Source: Shinisaurus crocodilurus (lineage: Eukaryota; Chordata; Lepidosauria; Squamata; Shinisauridae). From it: a DNA stretch of 64,000 nt. The notes beneath the pieces were generated by a model. The model worked only from the letters and a program-made list of their open reading frames with translations. It made no database searches and was not told where the DNA came from. The stretch covers positions 179,821,085-179,885,084 of the forward strand of contig CM037880.1 in assembly GCA_021292165.1 (NCBI GenBank). Reading direction: 5' to 3'. The position numbers were made by a program, and so were the translations under genes. Every line of letters starts with the position of its first letter. Position 1 is the stretch's first letter. Below are positions 32,251 to 43,243 of the stretch, piece by piece.

Positions 32251-32760
32251 AGGGCTTCTCTACATGAAGCATTTACTGTGCGCTTGTGATTCCTCACTCG
32301 TGGTAGTTCACTGATTCCCCCCTCTATCCTACAGTTTCCCCCCAAAAAAATCTGTGCCAGAAGGTGGTGATGGGAGCTACAGAGGGAAGGGAGAATCAGA
32401 GATAGTTGTCTCCTCCCTGGAGAAGTAGCATCTTCTGCATTATAATAATCTTTCCTCACCTTGTTGAGTCTTGCACATGCAGTAAACTCTGGCTTTCTTC
32501 CTAGACTATTACCACTCTATAATTTCCCCCCTGGATCGATGCCTCGTGTGTGTGTGTGTGTGTGTGTGTGCATCTCTCTTTTTCTTAATTCTGTTTAAAG
32601 TACTTTGTGGCATGATAAGGATTCCCATTCTAGACTGCTGTGTTATTTAAACACTTTGGGTTGGATCCAGACCTTCAGAGGTGAGTTGAATGCAGAAGAT
32701 GCTATTTCTCCAGGGAGGAGACAACTATCTCTGATTCTCCCTTCCCTCAGATTTCTGAAT
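32251..32760. repeat. Repeat region with 60-bp inverted arms
   Basis: CTTCTCTACATGAAGCATTT (32254) matches the family G start at 26484. Bases 32382-32441 return as the reverse complement at 32689-32748 with one mismatch. The arm contains GAGATAGTTGTCTCCTCCCT. A (TG)n tract lies at 32547-32571 in the 247-bp loop, and a family E end (GGTTGGATCCAGA) at 32660. Confidence 0.7.
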
Positions 32761-33225
32761 ACTGCGTTTCTTGAAAGCCATTGTAGAGCACCATTATCAT
32801 AGTCTCTCTGAGAGGGGTTTCCCCGGACCAAACTTCCTGGACCTTAGGGAGAATTTGTCTATCTCCTCCTACTCAATATCCATTGATGGTGCATGGGGAC
32901 CCCAATGGAGCTCTTTCCTATGACCATAAGTTGAATTATGTGCTTTCCCTCACCACAGGATGAATTTAGAATTAATTTCTAAAAAGGAAGGTGCTCATGC
33001 TCAACCTTGCCTGGACGTCATGCTTTCTATACTGTCAGGCATAAAGTTGGTTCTGAGTTCTTGATGGCGAAGGAAAGGGACTCTATATACATTGTCAAAA
33101 AATATACTCTCCTTTATTACTTCACACTTTCCAGTGCTGAGCTATGGTAATCAAAAGTGATTACAGATTGAAGACTTGATGTTCCCTGGCTTAAATTAAA
33201 CCCTGGTTGAGTCTAAGTCCAGGCA
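32761..33225. other. No recognisable feature
   Basis: Unique sequence. Confidence 0.4.
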
Positions 33226-33411
33226 GGGTCTGTAACTCAGTGGCAGAGCACATGCTTAGCATGCAGAAGGTCCCTCCCGTCTCCAGGTAGGGCTAGTAAA
33301 GACTCTTGCATGAACTCCTGAAGAACTGCTGCCAATCAGTGGTGACAATATCAGGTTAGATGGACTATGGTCTGACTCCATATAGGGTGGCTTCCTATGT
33401 TTGTTCCTAAT
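33226..33411 (+). mobile_element. tRNA-Ala-derived SINE, B box deleted
   Basis: The head GGGTCTGTAACTCAGTGGCA, GAGCACATGCTTAGCATGC reproduces a tRNA-Ala D arm and an anticodon arm with anticodon AGC at 33258-33260. The expected GGTTCAATCCC B box is missing (GGTCCCTCCCGTCTCC instead). The body CTCCAGGTAGGGCTAGTAAA and the tail GGTGGCTTCCTATGTTTGTT follow. Without a B box it could not be transcribed by polymerase III. Confidence 0.8.
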
Positions 33412-33675
33412 TCAAATTGACACTTGTGCAGATGTGCAATGGAACTGAAATTAGATCAGTTTGCCACTGATGGTTTCTTATGATGTAACCCACTCCTGGG
33501 TGGGACAGGATGAGAGAACACTGGATATATTACCATATGATGGTTAGGTTCTGCTGCCTGGCACTGTTCTGATACAGGGATGCTCTGTACCAGTTTGAAC
33601 AATCAGGAATGAGCAAGACTTGTAGCCCTCAGTTAGAGCCAATTCAAACAAACTTGGCTACCTTTCAGTTATTTA
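33412..33675. other. No recognisable feature
   Basis: Unique sequence. Confidence 0.4.
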
Positions 33676-33840
33676 AGAAAATAAGAAGAGCCCTGCTGGA
33701 TCAGACCAAGGTCAATCTAGTCCAGCATTCTGTTCACACAGTGGTCAACCAGTTGCCCACAGGAAACCCACAAGCAGGACATGAGTGCCACAGCATCCCC
33801 ATTCCCATGTTTCCCAGCAACTCCATGAATGCTCCCCCTG
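33676..33840 (-). mobile_element. CR1/L3-like LINE 3' region
   Basis: AAGAAAATAAGAAGAGCCCT, GCTGGATCAGACCAAGG and CTAGTCCAGCATTCTGTTCA, CACAGTGGTCAACCAG are the reverse complement of the 3' end of the repeat at 8216-8572. Confidence 0.7.
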
Positions 33841-34689
33841 CTCACAGCTTAGCTCCCCACAGCTTAATTTGTCTCCACTTTCAGCTGCGTGCCAGAAACA
33901 GCGGATAACCTTAACTGGGAGAAAAACGCAAAGGGAAGGGGTTGCAGGGAGATAACCCATGTTACTGGTGGGTTGTCCTCACCACCTGCACACTCATTTT
34001 TAAAATAGGACCCCTACCTTCTTCTTTCTCTGTGACTGAGACAGTCACAAAGAAAGCCCATATTTAAGCTCACATAAATAAGGTTTAAATTACGCGAGCT
34101 AAAATATGGACTCTACATTTTAAACTCACATCATAGCATTGTAGTCTCTCTTTCCATGTGGTTTGCTAATATTTGTACCTTGCATCAGATATTGGGATCT
34201 TCTTTGGATTAAATCACAAGTTGTCCTTTCTCTAGGAATGAACTGCTTTAAGGCACAACCATGTACTGTATCTAGAAACACCACCCCAGGAGATACAAGG
34301 GGCTGCCACCAGAAATAAATATCTTCCCCATGTACATATGGAAGTGCTTTCTGCTTGTGCATAGGAAGAGTGGGGCAGAGGACTTGGATCCTGGCCATTT
34401 CTTTTGTTAGTATATTTTATGAACTAGTTGTTTGTCACGGTGATATGTGTTCTGCTAACACATATGCCATTTTCTCTGTCATCCTAACCACATTTAATCA
34501 ACACTTATGAGAAAACTTGTTTCAGATTCGGTTGCCTGTATCACTAGTATTTCACAGAGGAGGCCCACTGTAAAAGATTTGCTTCTATTATTAACACCCC
34601 TGGTATATTTTAGCTAATAGAAACCATTGCGACAGCCATCATTCTCCTGCCCCTTTCTCTGCCCTCATATTATCCTCTTCTAAAAACAC
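33841..34689. other. No recognisable feature
   Basis: Unique sequence. Confidence 0.4.
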
Positions 34690-35480
34690 ACCCGGTAGGT
34701 GTTCGTATTAGCTGATATTTCCTTTCAGTGTTTCCAGTAAGTTATCCTTTCTTTGTGGGTAAGTAAGAGTTTGCAAAACTTTGCACCCTTATTCTTAAAT
34801 TAAACACTGACAAGGAATGGAAGTGTAACGCATGCTAATAAGCAGGACCTCCCTGTGGGAACCTGTGATAGAAGACTGTTTCACATTGAGAGGCAGACAG
34901 CACTGTTGACTCTGGCTGTCAAAAAGCTTCACGTCTTTGAAAGGAAATCTTAATCTTCTTTATTCATGTGTGAACAGGTCCAGGCCTTCATCCTTGCAGC
35001 TCATACACATAGACTGTTTAAACCACACGTTGCTAGGCTGTGGGTAGGGTTTGTTTGACTGTGTCTACATTGTACGAACGGATGAGGACTGAAAATTAAA
35101 ATCTGTCCGACACAGAGCACCGCTTTTCTGTCTGTGTTTGAAGAGACATGGCAACCTGGGGTGAAATGAAAAGGAATTTTATTGAGCGCAAAAACTGCTC
35201 AGTGTTTGGATGTTGGGCGCAGGGTCTGAATGGTCAATTTGGGAGGTTCGTAGATTGTTTATAGACAGTGGGACGGCTGTCAATCACTGCACAATGGCAA
35301 AATTTGTGTCGGGGGAGGAAAAAGTTGCTTTTTAGTGCCTGAACTCCTGTTTCCTGTTAAAATGTTCAGATCAATAAACAAAAAGAGTTTTTGTCTGACA
35401 TTTACAAGCAAGGAAATTTCAAAATAACAGAGCTGCTGTTACTGTTGAGGTCTCTTTTTGATCCTTGCAATGGTGTTTAG
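34690..35480. other. Candidate conserved non-coding block
   Basis: Nearly 800 bp free of repeat signatures, SSRs and open frames. It has moderate GC and many transcription-factor-like cores, for example GATTGTTTATAGACAG (forkhead type TGTTTA), TCAATCACTGCACAATGG and ATTTTATTGAGCGC. Its texture resembles conserved developmental enhancers in vertebrate gene deserts. This is inference; conservation cannot be seen in a single sequence. Confidence 0.3.
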
Positions 35481-35998
35481 CGAGCAATTTAAACGCAATT
35501 TTACGTAGCAGAACCCCACCCCACCCCTGCCATGAGTGTGTTGTTTGTTTTTCCCTTATACTGCTTAGGAAGCAATGGAATGAGTGAGGGGGTGGGGAAA
35601 CCTAATGTGAGACCATGTAACACTCTCTTATGTCTCTTATTCTTGCTTTGCAAATCTAACTAAGTAATGAAAGACACTGACTTTTTTTTTAGACTTCAAG
35701 TTGATGAAGAAGAAATAGAATCATAGAGCTGGGCGGGACTAAGTCTTCTATGTAGCTCATTCTAAAATGCAATAACTTATACTTGAAGTATCGCCAAAAG
35801 ATGAACTCTTTCATGAAAACAAGGAAGGCAATTGTATAGAGAGAATAGAAGTGTATATACAGAATTTCCTATTGGTTATCAGTAGTACCCAATCAGAGAA
35901 AAGGATTCTTATTTCTAAATAATTGTTTCAGAGTAAGGTGTATCCTGAAATCCTATCAATGATTATCCTTAAGCTTTATTTTTTTAAAGAATATTTTG
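35481..35998. other. No recognisable feature
   Basis: Unique sequence. Confidence 0.4.
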
Positions 35999-36133
35999 AG
36001 GCACAATCCTATGGAAGTTTAGACAGAAAAAAGGCCTACAACTCCCAGCATGCCCCAGCCAGCTATGCTGGCTGGGGCATGCTGGGAGTTGTAGGCCTTT
36101 TTTTCTGTATAAATTTCCATAGGATTGCATCCT
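35999..36133. mobile_element. Palindromic MITE, family A, near-perfect hairpin
   Basis: The left arm GGCACAATCCTATGGAAGTT, TAGACAGAAAAAAGGCCTAC, AACTCCCAGCATGCCCCAGC pairs with the right arm almost base for base around a centre at 36063-36066. Arms of about 65 bp with few mismatches make this the most symmetric family A copy. Confidence 0.9.
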
Positions 36134-36189
36134 TAATATTTTATACCTCCTATTCTATTTAGAATTTCAGGGTAGTGTACAGTCAGTTA

Positions 36190-36345
36190 CCAGGACGTAA
36201 ATAAAATGATGAAACAACAGATACTATGATAAATAGTTAAAACATATGAACAAAAACATTTCAGCCTGGTGCCAAAGATTGCAATGTGGATGCCCGGTAA
36301 GCCTCTGTAAGGAGAGTATTCAACAATCAGGGTGATACTGCTGCC
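36190..36345 (-). mobile_element. L2-type LINE fragment
   Basis: On the minus strand, the EAYRASTLQSL-like stretch and following AT-rich sequence match the position after the AAPRLWN block in other L2 pieces (compare 8640-8800). Short and decayed. Confidence 0.35.
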
Positions 36346-37040
36346 TAAAAATCCCTTTTCTTTATTGTCACACATAGCTCTGAAGGCACCTGAAGTAGGG
36401 CCTCAGCAGAAGACCTTATCATATGGGCAGGTTAAGATGCGAAGAGGCTCTCTTTCAGGCATTGTGTGTGATACACACTTAACCCATCTCCTGCTCCTGC
36501 TCCTGCTCTTCCCCAATTATATTCAGCAAGCACAGACCGGTTGCATGAAGAGGAATGATGCATACTGTGATTGGGGAGGATTCGGGCCCTGCACACTTAC
36601 ACTAAGTTTTTTTAAAAAAAGTTCAGATCAGCTACATTCTACACATTTAACACAGAAAACGCAGCATCCAAGTCTTGCATCCAAGCCATATAATCACAAT
36701 TCCTATTATTCCCTTTTAAACTGCTGGTCACAAATCCTAGATTTTCCAAGCTAGCCAAGTTCTTCAGATTTGGCAGGAATCTGGGTCAAGCTTTTTGATA
36801 CTGTGCCCCAAAATTCTTTAGAATAGTTGCTCCTCCTTTCATGGTTCACTGGTCTTCCTGCTTTTCTTCCACCATCTCCTTCTGCTTAGTTTTTCTTCAC
36901 TGCACACATATCCAGTACTTTCCTCTTAAGCTGAATGGGTTGTGGAATATATGAATTGGGAAATAGAAGCTGTAAACTTATATAATAAAATCAGAAACAG
37001 GAAACAGTTTTGATATTGGTCAGATCAAATAAGTAATCTG
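36346..37040. other. No supported gene
   Basis: A 140-codon open frame begins at 36332 but has no recognisable domain and low-complexity leucines from a CTCCTG repeat (36489-36507). I regard it as chance. Confidence 0.4.
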
Positions 37041-37195
37041 TAATAGAAAAGCTGGACTGCACTAAAGGTCCATCTAGTCCAGCATTTTGTTTCCAGTAGT
37101 GTCTACACTAATCCTCTGAGAAGCTTACAAGCAGGGCATGAAGAAAACGGCCATCCGATCCCACATTGTATGTCCCCAGCATCTGGTACTCATAG
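37041..37195 (-). mobile_element. CR1/L3-like LINE 3' region, decayed
   Basis: GGTCCATCTAGTCCAGCATT, TTGTTTCCAGTAGTG and AGAAGCTTACAAGCAGGGCA, TGAAG match the reverse complement of the repeat at 8216. Confidence 0.55.
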
Positions 37196-37230
37196 ATCTA
37201 TTGCCAGGGCTCTGTCAGCAGGGCTCCTTG

Positions 37231-37360
37231 TCCACTGCAGCTTTTATTCTGAACTTTATAGGAGCTATGCATGGTGCTACATGGCAGTGAACCTATTTTG
37301 GGGATGGAGTACAGTACCATGGATAGCTCCTATAAAGCTCAGAATAAAAGGTACAATGGA
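37231..37360. repeat. Inverted repeat (47-bp arms)
   Basis: Arm 37231-37277 (containing TTTTATTCTGAACTTTATAG) pairs with 37314-37360 (CTATAAAGCTCAGAATAAAA) with about six mismatches and a 36-base loop. It is the size of a small foldback MITE. No relative was seen in the window. Confidence 0.75.
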
Positions 37361-37362
37361 TA

Positions 37363-37495
37363 ATTTATTTATTTATTTATTTATTTATTATAGTTATACC
37401 CCGCCTTTTTTCCTTCAAGGAACCCAAGGCAGCTTACATAATCCTCCTCCTTCTCTCCATTTTATCCTCACAACAACCCTGTGAGGTAGGTTAGG
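37363..37495 (-). mobile_element. Sauria-type SINE, 5'-truncated
   Basis: It has the (AAAT)n tail, the BovB-like block ACCCAAGGCAGCTTACATAA and the middle CACAACAACCCTGTGAGGTA, and stops at GGTTAGGC. The tRNA-like head is absent. Confidence 0.85.
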
Positions 37496-37756
37496 CACCC
37501 CACATAAGGAGTCCCACAGACACAGGAGTCACCAGCCTCCCCTTTTATTGCCTTTGAACATAGAGGTTTTATCTAGCTATCATGGTTAATTGACATGGAT
37601 AGATCTAACTATCTTACGTGCATTTATTTATGTCTTTTTCTCCCTAAAGTGTAGTAATTACTCTACCAAAACTCAGTACAGATTCTGTAGAATGACTCTT
37701 TGTAGCATTTTATTGTACAGAGATTTTTTTCCATTACCACTTCTTTCTTTCAAGAA

Positions 37757-37760
<4 letters not shown>
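37496..37760. other. No recognisable feature
   Basis: Unique sequence. Confidence 0.4.
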
Positions 37761-37796
<36 letters not shown>

Positions 37797-37797
37797 C
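37761..37797. repeat. (TG)n microsatellite
   Basis: An uninterrupted TG run of about 36 bases. Confidence 0.95.
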
Positions 37798-40462
37798 TTT
37801 TTGCAGAGACTGGAAAATCAAATAATGATTTGTTTGTGGATTTATGGAATAATAAGTGAATTTGGGACAATGGGAAGAAAGAGATTTCTCATTCTGATTA
37901 TCGAGTAAGAAAAATTATTGTTACCTATATTTGCTGTAGAAGAAAATCGGAGGTCTATTTTGTTTTGTTAATTGTTATATGTTTGATATTTTGTGTTTGT
38001 TTTATATAGAAATAAAAAATGGAAAGACAAAAAAATAAAATAAATTTATATTGTATTTTGATGTTGCATTTGTTTTGTGAGTTGCCCAGATTGGGTGGCT
38101 ATATACATTTACTCAATAAAAATAAATAAAATGTAGTTACTACTAATTTGATTCACTTCAGACCCAAACTGCTTGTTACCTTTCATATGTATGCAACATG
38201 CAGCTACATCAGTGGGTTTTTTTTTTCTTGCTCAGAAATAAGGATGGGAGATCTGATCTAGATTGGACCCTAATGTGGGGTGGGTAGGCGTTTACACTTT
38301 GCCCCTTGCTGTGATCCTGATTGGTTTAGGGAATTTAGCCTGAGGTTAAAAAAAGAAAGAAAAAGAGTCATTAAGAGGCTTGTAGCACCAACAGTGTCCC
38401 CTTCAGAGCATCACCAAGCAACTACTATGCAGGCCTTTGACAGTAACAAAACAAGGCCTCAGGCTTACTCAGATATATTGCAGCCTCTCAGAGGCCACAC
38501 AAACATTACAAAAGAACAACAGTTATATACAGGGTATTTCTTCACAGGCCTTCCACACCTGCAGCTTGCATGGGGGGGAAAGTTCCCATTGAAGCAATGT
38601 TTAAATGCCTATGCAAATTGCAGGTGCAGTGGACCCAGTCCAGATTAGAGCCTAAGCAGGTGGGGGGCAAAGGGTGAAAACTACTCTATCCCCCCATGTT
38701 AGGGTCTCAATCTGGCTTGGGTTCCCTGTGTTTACTTTTGAGTAAGAAAAAAGCAGTGACATGACATAGCTGTATGCTATGTATTAAAGATAATGTATAG
38801 TTTGACTCTTAGAATAGAGTCCCATAGGGTCACCAGAGGGAGTGGGAAGGAAATCAGGGCTACGTCACGTCACTATGTATCATGCTGCAGTAATCATGAA
38901 CTGCTTCACATTGTAATTCTGAGGATAAATTGTCCAAGCAAATTTTTGTTATGCAAGCTAAAGTTTTTGAATAAGGCAGGCTATAAATCCAAAATGTCAA
39001 CTAACAGCACAAATGTTACCAGGCTTCTAAACAATCTGTAGTTTCAAGTGAAGCTGGTGCCCTGCCCACTTGTCAAAATATTCTGCTCTCCACCTTTCTT
39101 TTAAATACACATACTTTGGGGTTTACTGTCTGTCAGACAATGAACATTTGGAAAATCAAATTCAATCGTAAATCTCCTTTTGCTCCAAAATAAAATGGAA
39201 AGTGTGGTCACTGGCAGGAACTGTTAGAACCGGATACATTTGAAGGATAATAACCACAGTTGCTTCTGGGAAGACTTCATCAGCACTGAAAAAAGTGACT
39301 AAAGGAAACCAGTAGCTTGGGCAGCAGAACATCCCAAAGAAATGCAAACATGACTCTGAAAACATTGCACAACCTTTTCCCGTACTTGTCATCACACCAT
39401 GTCATGTTTTTCCCAAACCATCCTAAGCCTTTATTATCTTTCCTGCCTTTCTGTGAGAAAGAAGGCAGTAAATACTCCAGGGATACATTTTCTTTAGTTC
39501 TACATAAATGTAGTTTCTATAGCTATGCCAAAGAAACAGAACAGTCTTCAGAGCCACAAGAGAAGCTGTGTGATAGTCTACAGGGATTGGTATGGAACAT
39601 GTTGTCCATCAAATTTAGTCACCAATCCTGAAAACGGCTAAATATGCATGCAAAATACGAACAGATTGAATAAAATGCATACGATCCTTGTTGGTGTTCA
39701 GTCTTTATAAGTCCTCCATGCCTCTGTATTCGGAGTGCAGAACTTCAGGTCCATGGGCTAAATCCACCCCGCCCCAGGTCCAAATCCAGGCCACTTTTGC
39801 CTTTGGCCTTACCCTCCACTGGAATACAACCCCTGAGAGCTTCTCCAAAATTGAATTCGGCCCTTGGGCTGAAAGAGGTTTGACTGCCCTGCTCTATATG
39901 GAAAATGTGGACAACAGCAGAGCTAGAGTAAAGTTCAAGGTGTGATACTGTTGTATCTCAAGCCATGTTGTCCCTTCCCTTTCCCATACATCCAATTGAG
40001 CACTGAAGTGCTGAACTAAAAGCAGACAAAGCTCTCATGCAGATAGGCTACAACCTGTTTGATGACGTCAGTGTTCACGCATTGTAACAACATCATGAAC
40101 TCCAGTTTGCCCCACCTCCTGGTGTCCACATGTACAGCATGAGTTGCTTGTTTCCATGTGAGCTGGAACCCAATCATGCATGGTTCCAGAGCATGTGCAA
40201 ACCTTCATGTGTACAACTTCCCCTGCTGTTGAGTGTTGACATTTGCACTATATGCACAGATGTTGGGGTGGGGCAAGGTAGAGTGCATCATGTTGGGGCT
40301 GAGGCTAGTCAGCCCTGCTTCCTGCTCACACCTTGAGACAGTATCTGAGTGGTCCAACTGAATGGGGGCTGAAGTGTTGGGCATACAGCTTATAGCTACT
40401 GGTTGCTAATTAAGCTTTGCTGCTTGCCAGATGATGTGGCTGCGTGGTTCACAGTCGCCTTC
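37798..40462. other. Mostly unique; LINE-tail trace near 38085 and hAT debris near 39740
   Basis: GTTGCCCAGATTGGGTGGCT, ATATAC... AATAAAAATAAATAAAATG (38085-38131) resembles a LINE 3' tail. 39740-39900 (AACTTCAGGTCCATGGGCTA ... GACTGCCCTG) resembles the fragment at 13485. A partial CTCF-like TCACCAGAGGGAGT occurs at 38830. No gene is supported, although a 122-codon frame opens at 38280 and a 104-codon frame at 39317; neither has a known domain. Confidence 0.35.
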
Positions 40463-40718
40463 ATTTATTTTATTTATTCATTATATTTATACCCCACCTT
40501 TTTTCTTGTAAGTAATTTAAGGTGGCTTACATAATCCTCCTCCTCCTCCTCTCCATTTTATCCTCACAACAACCCTGTGAGGTAGGTTAGGCTGAGAGTC
40601 AGTGACTGGCCCAAAGTCACCCAGTGAGCTTCATGGCCAAGTGGGGACTAGAACCCGGATCTCCCGAGTCCCAGTCCAACACTCTAACCACTATGCCACA
40701 AGTGTCACACTGGCTCTC
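40463..40718 (-). mobile_element. Sauria-type SINE, nearly full length
   Basis: It has an (AAAT)n-like tail, the BovB block (TTAAGGTGGCTTACATAATC), CACAACAACCCTGTGAGGTA and GTCAGTGACTGGCCCAAAGT. The B box is in GGACTAGAACCCGG (plus), and the head ends CACTGGCTCTC. A short extra CACAAGTGT segment interrupts the head near 40697. Confidence 0.9.
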
Positions 40719-43169
40719 TCCTTTGCCTATATTTATCCCATTTTATTAGGGCTGTATCCTTCCCCTTCTCACTATACTAAGCCATGAATTATCTATTCAA
40801 TTTAAAGACATCCCTTGCAATTTCCAGAATAAATGTAGTCAGGCAGTAGGATAAATAATCTCTTGTCTTTTGGTCATTTAAAATCCACTAGCGACAGAAC
40901 TTGTTGTGTGGGATTGTGAGAGAACCCTTAAGATTCTATTAACTCTAGAATGATCTATGGGCAGAAACAGTATCTCTGATAAATATCTGTGTTGCATAGC
41001 AAACACACTAGAGATTCACATAGACCAGTCCTGTTGCTATGACTGTACACCAGTTTAAATGGACGGTTAATGATAGATGAGATTCTGATGCTAATGAGAT
41101 CCTGAAATTTCTGAACAGTTCCTTTTCCTGTGTGAATGTATCACTTATTCTTCAATTGCACTTTGTCAGCCCAAAATTTTAAATCTACCTCTCAATTAAT
41201 CCTTTCAAAAAGCAGAGCAGAAAGTGACTGTTTCTATATTGCTGCAGCAAAATGAGATTACATTCTTTATTGTAATAGTTCTGACCTATGGAAGCCAAGA
41301 ACTTTACAGGGGCCTCATGGGCTTGCAGTTCATAGGCTGAATTTCCCTCTGAAGTATTCCCCCCCCCCTTGTAGTCACGATGGTCTCTTGCTGCATACTT
41401 CTAATGCCTGCGCAATGCTCAGATTATATTGCCATCCGTTCAGTAGCCGATGGTGTAGGTCAGCCTAATTTAAATTAATGCCCCCTCTCTCCATAGTTCT
41501 ACATCAATTTTACGCTTACTAGTTTGTAGTACCCCACTGCTTACTATACTATTTGCTTAACTTGGGATGGTATACAGTGGCTGTGTGTCCTAAGAGGGGC
41601 TGGTCATTCCTGCTACATAGTCTGTCTGCCATTCTGCCCCCCCCCCCATTTTAAAGATAGGTAACTGCAACAGTATATACATTGCTGAATGTGTCTTTGT
41701 CATGCAAATGTCTGCTGTCTAGTATAGCATGGCTGGAATTATGAGTGTTATAGCCCAACACACCTGGAAGACACCAGGTTGGAGAAGATGACAAAACAGG
41801 AGGAGATGTGGAGGGAAATAAAAAAGGAAGACATAAGATAAAGCCAGAAGTTAAAATCCTTGATAGCAATAGATGAAAGCAACTTAGTCCATTATCACTT
41901 TTCTAACACTTCTAAACTGTATTTGCCTCCAGCTAAGATCTTAACCCTGTCCTGTCCTGTCCTGTCCTGAATGCTTTTCTGTGAGTGGTTGACTAGCCAC
42001 CAACTCTTCCACACCTACACTAATGTAATTGTGTCAAAGCATTTGCCACCAGTAGGAGATCCCCTTAATTTCAACCCCATCCCAAGCTCTGCCCCCTATG
42101 GTTAGAATTCTAAGCCATTAATAACTGGGGACATTTATCAGATGTATAGATTTGGTGCTGATATATGATACTTGGCTCCATAGCGGCCAAAAATGCCATG
42201 GGGTGGTGCATAGATGGCTTTTCCAAAGTCCTTTGCCATACTATGTTTCCATCCATTTAAATGCAATGCAGTTGTTTTATGGAGTGCATCTGTTGTGGGT
42301 GGCTGTTATCATTGTGCTGTTGTTGACATACCATGCTGTGCCAGCAAGATGTTCTTGTAATGCTGAAGGGAAAGCAGTTGTATGTTGCCTTGTGATAATT
42401 CCGTCTGATGCTATCTTCCTATTTGCTTAGTAATGGTAAGAAGTCATGTGTTTGAGCCTTGAGTCATTAATTTTTATCTTCTGAACAAATCCACCCTTCT
42501 TCAACTGGCAGCAGATGTTACATCGGACTCCCAGCACAAAGATCCTGTCTCCTCCTCTGACCCCGAGATCTTCATGACATATAGAGAACCTGGGAGGGGA
42601 TGTTTCATTGCATAAACAGAGCAAGTAACCACAATCTCCCTGCCCTGAGTATTCTGGCACAGAGAACATGCTTCTTGAGAAGGCTCAAGAAGAGGAACCA
42701 TAAATAAGGCCTGGCTACTAAATTAAGCCAACATTTGTGGACTGTTGAGTTGGACCATGTAATATAAGGGAGTAAAATGTTGATTGCAACTAGTCCTTTG
42801 ATGCAGCCTCCAAATATATATCATTGCATTCTGATGCAATGCTTTAGGGATACTTGACCAACTGGATGAAACATGGTCTTGCACTTCTATTGTGTGAAAG
42901 TGTCTTAGAGACAAGTGATTTTCTTGTTGGGTCTCGTTTGTGAACACATAATTTCTTGCTTGCAAAACAGGGCTTAATTTGTGCCAGGGTTCAGCCCCAG
43001 CATCTGTTTTCAATGCCTGGGCTCAATCCTGGAACAGACAAAGTAAGAATATATTAGTACGCCTCTGAGAAGATGCAGAATTTTAATATTTGTGTTTTAG
43101 TTTTTTCTACCAGTTCTTCTTTATTATTTGTATTTTGAAATGTGGTGTTATTGATTTTTTTAATGGATT
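40719..43169. other. Mostly unique; minor repeats
   Basis: C-runs at 41359-41368 and 41636-41648, (CCTGT)n at 41946-41969, and a piece of family C MITE at 41722-41790 (CCAACACACCTGGAAGACAC, CAGGTTGGAGAAG). A 92-codon frame at 42152 and others lack known domains. No gene supported. Confidence 0.35.
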
Positions 43170-43243
43170 ATTGGAAGCTAGCTTGAGAGGGCTTTGCCCT
43201 TTAAAGGTTGCCAATGAAATTTTAAAATAAATAAATAAATGCA
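43170..43243 (+). mobile_element. LINE-type 3' tail
   Basis: GAAGCTAGCTTGAGAGGGCT, TTGCCC... and an (AAAT)n end resemble the 3' tail at 53850-53918. Confidence 0.45.

Noticed and set aside
33226..33300. Possible tRNA-Ala gene
   Set aside because: The D and anticodon arms look real, but the T arm is missing and a SINE body follows, so it is a SINE head.
36332..36754. 140-codon open frame
   Set aside because: Its leucine run comes from a CTCCTG tract. No recognisable domain, and an L2 fragment reaches its start.
38830..38843. CTCF-like TCACCAGAGGGAGT
   Set aside because: It matches the core at only 11 of 14 positions, with the key C of GGC replaced.
41946..41969. CCTGT repeats considered as a CRISPR-like or satellite array
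   Set aside because: They are only five units of a 5-bp repeat without spacers, i.e. a microsatellite in a eukaryotic genome.
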